Shown here one piece after another: positions 61,761 through 64,000 of a stretch of DNA of 64,000 nt (its first letter is position 1; each line of letters begins with the position of its first letter). The notes under the pieces were generated by a model that ran no database searches, was not told the origin of the DNA, and worked only from the letters and a program-made list of their open reading frames with translations. Source of the DNA: Marinobacter alexandrii (GTDB lineage: Bacteria > Pseudomonadota > Gammaproteobacteria > Pseudomonadales > Oleiphilaceae). A program made the position numbers and the translations under genes. Location of the stretch: positions 186,001 through 250,000 of the forward strand of contig NZ_SWKM01000011.1 in NCBI RefSeq assembly GCF_005871205.1, given 5' to 3'.

Positions 61761-62414
61761 ATGTCGCCCGAGCGTCTTGATCAGCATTTGCGAAAAACCC
61801 TGAGTCGGGGCCGGGTGGCCGTGTCCCGGCCTGCTGGGTGTTCACGGATTCCCCTGCATCTTTTTGATCCGTCGGTACTTGAGGGCCCGCTCAGCCACGA
61901 TGAAGCCCAGGCCGTGGTGGCAGAGCCGGCGTACTGGTCGTTTTGCTGGGCCAGTGGTCAGGTTTTGGCAAGCTGGATCCTGGATAATCCGGGCTGGGTG
62001 GCGGATAAACGAGTGCTGGATTTCGGCGCGGGTTCCGGTATCGTCGCGATCGCCGCCGCCCTTGCCGGTGCCCGGGAGGTGATCGCCTGTGATCTCGACC
62101 CGGCGTCCCTGGATGCGGTGGCGGTGAATGCCGCGTTGAACGAAGTGTCGGTGACGTTGTGTGACGATTGGCAGGCCCGGCCCGATGGCATCGACGTAAT
62201 GACCGCGGCAGACGTGCTGTACGATCCTGACAATCGACCTTTGCTGCAAGTTTTCCGTAGTGCTGTGCCAACGGTTCTGCTGGCGGATTCAAGGGTCAGG
62301 GATCTGGGGGACGATGTCTATGAACAACAGACGATCGTGGCGGCACGGACCTGGCCGGATCTGAATGAGTTCGAAGAGTTCAACCGGGTGCGGATTTACG
62401 TGGCGCAGAAATAA
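61761..62414 (+). CDS. Class I SAM-dependent methyltransferase, ETFB lysine methyltransferase-like
   Basis: The 217-residue product has the Rossmann methyltransferase fold: motif I VLDFGAGSGIVAIAAALAGA, followed by VIACDLDPASLDAVAVNA, and motif IV-like IDVMTAADVLYDPDNRPLL. The N-terminal segment EPAYWSFCWASGQVLASWIL and the overall order resemble ETF-beta lysine methyltransferase and relatives (METTL20 type). Substrate may be an electron-transfer flavoprotein lysine. The start follows GCGGAGAGCGG. Confidence 0.8.
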   Translation: MSPERLDQHLRKTLSRGRVAVSRPAGCSRIPLHLFDPSVLEGPLSHDEAQAVVAEPAYWSFCWASGQVLASWILDNPGWVADKRVLDFGAGSGIVAIAAALAGAREVIACDLDPASLDAVAVNAALNEVSVTLCDDWQARPDGIDVMTAADVLYDPDNRPLLQVFRSAVPTVLLADSRVRDLGDDVYEQQTIVAARTWPDLNEFEEFNRVRIYVAQK

Positions 62415-62427
62415 TCTTGGCGGGGGT

Positions 62428-62460
62428 AAAAAATAAAGGGCAGCCCTCAGGCCACCCTTT
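62428..62460 (-). terminator. Rho-independent terminator of the CsrB-like sRNA
   Basis: Read on the minus strand: AAAGGG, GCC and GGC, CCCTTT arms form a stem around a GAGG-type loop, followed by UAUUUUUU. It ends the sRNA and lies just after the convergent methyltransferase gene, where it may also act weakly in the plus direction. Confidence 0.85.
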
Positions 62461-62682
62461 TCAATACTCTGTCTTTCTATGCTTTGTCGAAACAAGTCGG
62501 CGCGTCCGTGCGCAAAGGGCAACAACCTTGTTGCGAGTCCCTGAGCCACTCCCTGGTGCTGGCCTCCTAGCCGGCGCTCCGAATAATATCCTTTAAGCGA
62601 GGCGTCCATTCGTCCTTGCCTCTCCCTGCAATCCTTGCGGGGGTGCATCCGATGCGTCGTCCTTATCCTTCACATCCTTGAT
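62428..62682 (-). ncRNA. csrB: CsrB/RsmZ-type regulatory sRNA (sequesters CsrA/RsmA)
   Basis: The minus strand contains 14 GGA motifs in about 250 nt. Several sit in predicted hairpin loops: GCATCGGATGC (62645-62655), GCAAGGATTGC (62628-62638), GCGCACGGACGCGC (62500-62513), and a GAGGC/GCCTC stem (62599-62622) enclosing two more. A terminator ends it. A -10 TATAGT (62694-62689) precedes the predicted start with no good -35, as for activator-dependent promoters. CsrA/RsmA family proteins bind such GGA loops and are titrated away from mRNAs. No good ORF exists; the frame at 62289-62648 overlaps the methyltransferase and has no family match. Boundaries are estimates. Confidence 0.85.
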
Positions 62683-62853
62683 GTAAACACTATAGCAATT
62701 CCTACTTTACAGGCTTGTGAACCTGGTCCGTTTCCAGTTGATAAGAATTGGGTATTCCGATAATAAATACCTAGGTATTCAGTTGGTTAGTCGCCTATTG
62801 GCAGGCGTGCGTCCAAGCTGCGCACGTGACATCGCTGTGTCGTCTTACGTACA

Positions 62854-62871
62854 TGTAGGAAATGTCTCACA
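62854..62871 (-). promoter_or_regulatory. GacA/UvrY-type upstream activating sequence for the sRNA
   Basis: TGTAGG-AAATGT-CTCACA matches the GacA box TGTAAG-N6-CTTACA at 10 of 12 specified bases. Its centre lies about 180 bp upstream of the predicted sRNA start, similar to the position reported for rsmZ in pseudomonads. It overlaps the 3' end of the VanZ-family gene. Confidence 0.75.
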
Positions 62872-63271
62872 AAGATTTGGGCGAATCTCTCAAGTCTGCG
62901 TTTTCGGCCCATCGTAGCCCCGGCCAAGGTAGAAGGCCGAGAGCGATACCGACGCCGTCGGCGGCCAGATCAGCCAGGGAAAACTCCCGGTAGGGCAGGC
63001 CAGCCTGAATACCCTCAATCGCCAGACCAAACAGCAATAGTGCCGGGGCAAACCACAGGGCCTTGGCCTCGGGCCAGGACAAGCGCGTAAGCACAGTCAG
63101 TTCCAGGAAAGCGACCAGATGGTTGACCTTGTCGCTGGTCGAGGCCGGCACGGGGTAGGGGTTCGCCGTGGTCGCCAGGAACAGGATGGCAGCCAAGGAA
63201 ATGAGCAGGGCGATTCGCCAGAGTGGTCGACAGCGAAAGAGGGTCAGAACGTGGTGTTTCAAATGTGCCAT
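62867..63271 (-). CDS. VanZ-like family membrane protein (134 aa)
   Basis: Small membrane protein with about four hydrophobic helices: IALLISLAAILFLATTANPY, then KVNHLVAFLELTVLTRLSW, ALWFAPALLLFGLAIEGIQA and DLAADGVGIALGLLPW. The short VanZ pattern (DKVNHLVAF..., EGIQAGLPYREFSLADLAAD) is clear. The function of chromosomal VanZ homologues is unknown; teicoplanin resistance is a property of one member and should not be assumed. Start at 63271 is preferred; the frame opens at 63319 but has no ribosome-binding site in either case. Confidence 0.78.
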   Translation of the reverse strand: MAHLKHHVLTLFRCRPLWRIALLISLAAILFLATTANPYPVPASTSDKVNHLVAFLELTVLTRLSWPEAKALWFAPALLLFGLAIEGIQAGLPYREFSLADLAADGVGIALGLLPWPGLRWAENADLRDSPKSL

Positions 63272-63368
63272 GGGGGAATTTCCGTAGGCGGCCTCGGGCT
63301 GTGGGAATGATGGCAACATGATATGCTTTGCGCCCCGTCACTGTCATTGAAGCGGAGGGCCTACCGGA

Positions 63369-64000
63369 ATGCTCAAGGGTAATTTTTTTCGAGGACTGGG
63401 CTATCTGGGAGAAGGCTTCCGGCTGATTCGACAGCCCGGCCTGCGCCTGTTTGTCATCATTCCCCTGGTAATTAACGTCCTGTTGTTCGGGCTGCTGTTC
63501 TATTTCCTGGCCGAAATGTTTGCCGGACTGATTGCCGCCGCCATGGGCTGGCTGCCTGACTGGGCCTGGTTGCAGGCGCTGGACTGGTTGTTCTGGCTAC
63601 TCTATGGCGCGGTCATTCTTCTGATGCTGGCCTACGGCTTTGTGATCGTGGCCAACCTGATCGGGGCGCCTTTCTACGGCTATCTGGCCGAACTCACCGA
63701 AAAACACCTCACCGGTCAGGAAGTGACCACCGAAGACAGCTGGGCGGCCATCGTCAAGGACATCCCGCGGGTGCTGCTGCGCGAGGTGCAGAAAATCCTG
63801 TACTACCTGCCCCGGGCCCTTGGTTTGTTGATCATTGGCCTGATTCCGGTGGTAAACCTGGTTGCAGCCGTGCTGTGGTTCCTGTTCAACAGCTGGATGA
63901 TGGCGTTGCAGTACGTCGACTACCCGGCTGACAACCACAAGGTCAGCTTCAAGGCGTTGCGGGGCCTACTGGGTGACACCCGGTTGTCGGCGTTCGGTTT
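63369..64000 (+). CDS. cysZ: Sulfate transporter CysZ (3' end outside window)
   Basis: The frame beginning ATG at 63369 stays open to the edge and encodes the first 210 residues of a CysZ/EI24-family protein: FFRGLGYLGEGFRLIRQPGL, a membrane helix FVIIPLVINVLLFGLLFYFL, a second FWLLYGAVILLMLAYGFVIV, the conserved NLIGAPFYGYLAELTEKHLT segment, then ALGLLIIGLIPVVNLVAAVL. CysZ imports sulfate for cysteine synthesis. E. coli CysZ is 253 aa, so about 40 residues are missing only because the window ends. GGAGG lies upstream (63354-63358). Confidence 0.92.
   Translation, partial: MLKGNFFRGLGYLGEGFRLIRQPGLRLFVIIPLVINVLLFGLLFYFLAEMFAGLIAAAMGWLPDWAWLQALDWLFWLLYGAVILLMLAYGFVIVANLIGAPFYGYLAELTEKHLTGQEVTTEDSWAAIVKDIPRVLLREVQKILYYLPRALGLLIIGLIPVVNLVAAVLWFLFNSWMMALQYVDYPADNHKVSFKALRGLLGDTRLSAFG

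Noticed and set aside
62289..62648. 119-codon minus-strand frame over the sRNA
   Set aside because: It overlaps the 3' end of the methyltransferase gene and crosses the sRNA terminator, has no recognisable domain, and the GGA-rich structured RNA explains the interval better.

Overview
The window is typical chromosome of a marine gammaproteobacterium. Gene families and order (a Vas-type T6SS, OprF-like porins with thrombospondin repeats, PstSCAB-PhoU, ThiI with a rhodanese tail, TmcA, MnmH and CysZ) suggest Marinobacter or a close relative. That assignment is from recollection of gene content; no database search was run. Codon use is moderately GC-rich throughout, except in the T6SS effector/immunity pair, which looks more AT-rich.

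Layout. 1-2081: small housekeeping genes (a secreted hypothetical protein, an orphan integrase-type SAM domain, an acyl-CoA-binding protein, a DUF4442 hotdog protein). 2247-29467: one co-directional T6SS locus in the order tssB, tssC, tssE, tssF, tssG, tagH (FHA), tssJ, tssK, tssL, tssH (ClpV), vasH (sigma-54 activator), tagO, tssA, tssM, vgrG. It ends in an effector module: a DUF4123 loading chaperone, a 1353-residue MIX-like, colicin-like effector, and an overlapping two-TM gene that is the likely immunity protein. hcp and PAAR genes are absent, as are the PpkA/PppA kinase and phosphatase, and the FHA domain has lost its phosphothreonine-binding residues. 29577-35140: a DUF4124 protein, two tandem OmpA/OprF-like porins and a UvrD/Rep-type helicase. 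35373-45988: metabolism and RNA modification (DUF2237, TmcA, ankyrin lipoprotein, 3-hydroxyisobutyryl-CoA hydrolase, cytochrome c, PpnN, ThiI, an HDAC-family amidohydrolase divergent from a succinate-semialdehyde dehydrogenase). 46248-51185: UvrD, UppP, an MFS transporter and a YciA-type thioesterase. 51290-56877: the Pst-PhoU phosphate operon behind a clear Pho box. 56905-64000: HinT, a UbiH-family hydroxylase, a YbaK deacylase, MscS, MnmH, a lysine methyltransferase-like protein, VanZ and a truncated CysZ.

Two non-coding observations stand out. (1) The apparently empty 62415-62866 interval encodes, on the minus strand, a CsrB/RsmZ-type sRNA: 14 GGA motifs, several in hairpin loops, a rho-independent terminator, a -10 box, and an 18-bp palindrome resembling the GacA/UvrY upstream activating sequence about 180 bp upstream. 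(2) Three ~100-bp elements at 35243, 46033 and 48426 share a 54-bp core but have unrelated 23-28 bp flanking arms that are self-complementary within each copy. This arm covariation points to a selected hairpin or cruciform repeat family.

The T6SS, its sigma-54 activator and the Gac/Csr-type sRNA may form one regulatory circuit, as in pseudomonads; that link is inference.
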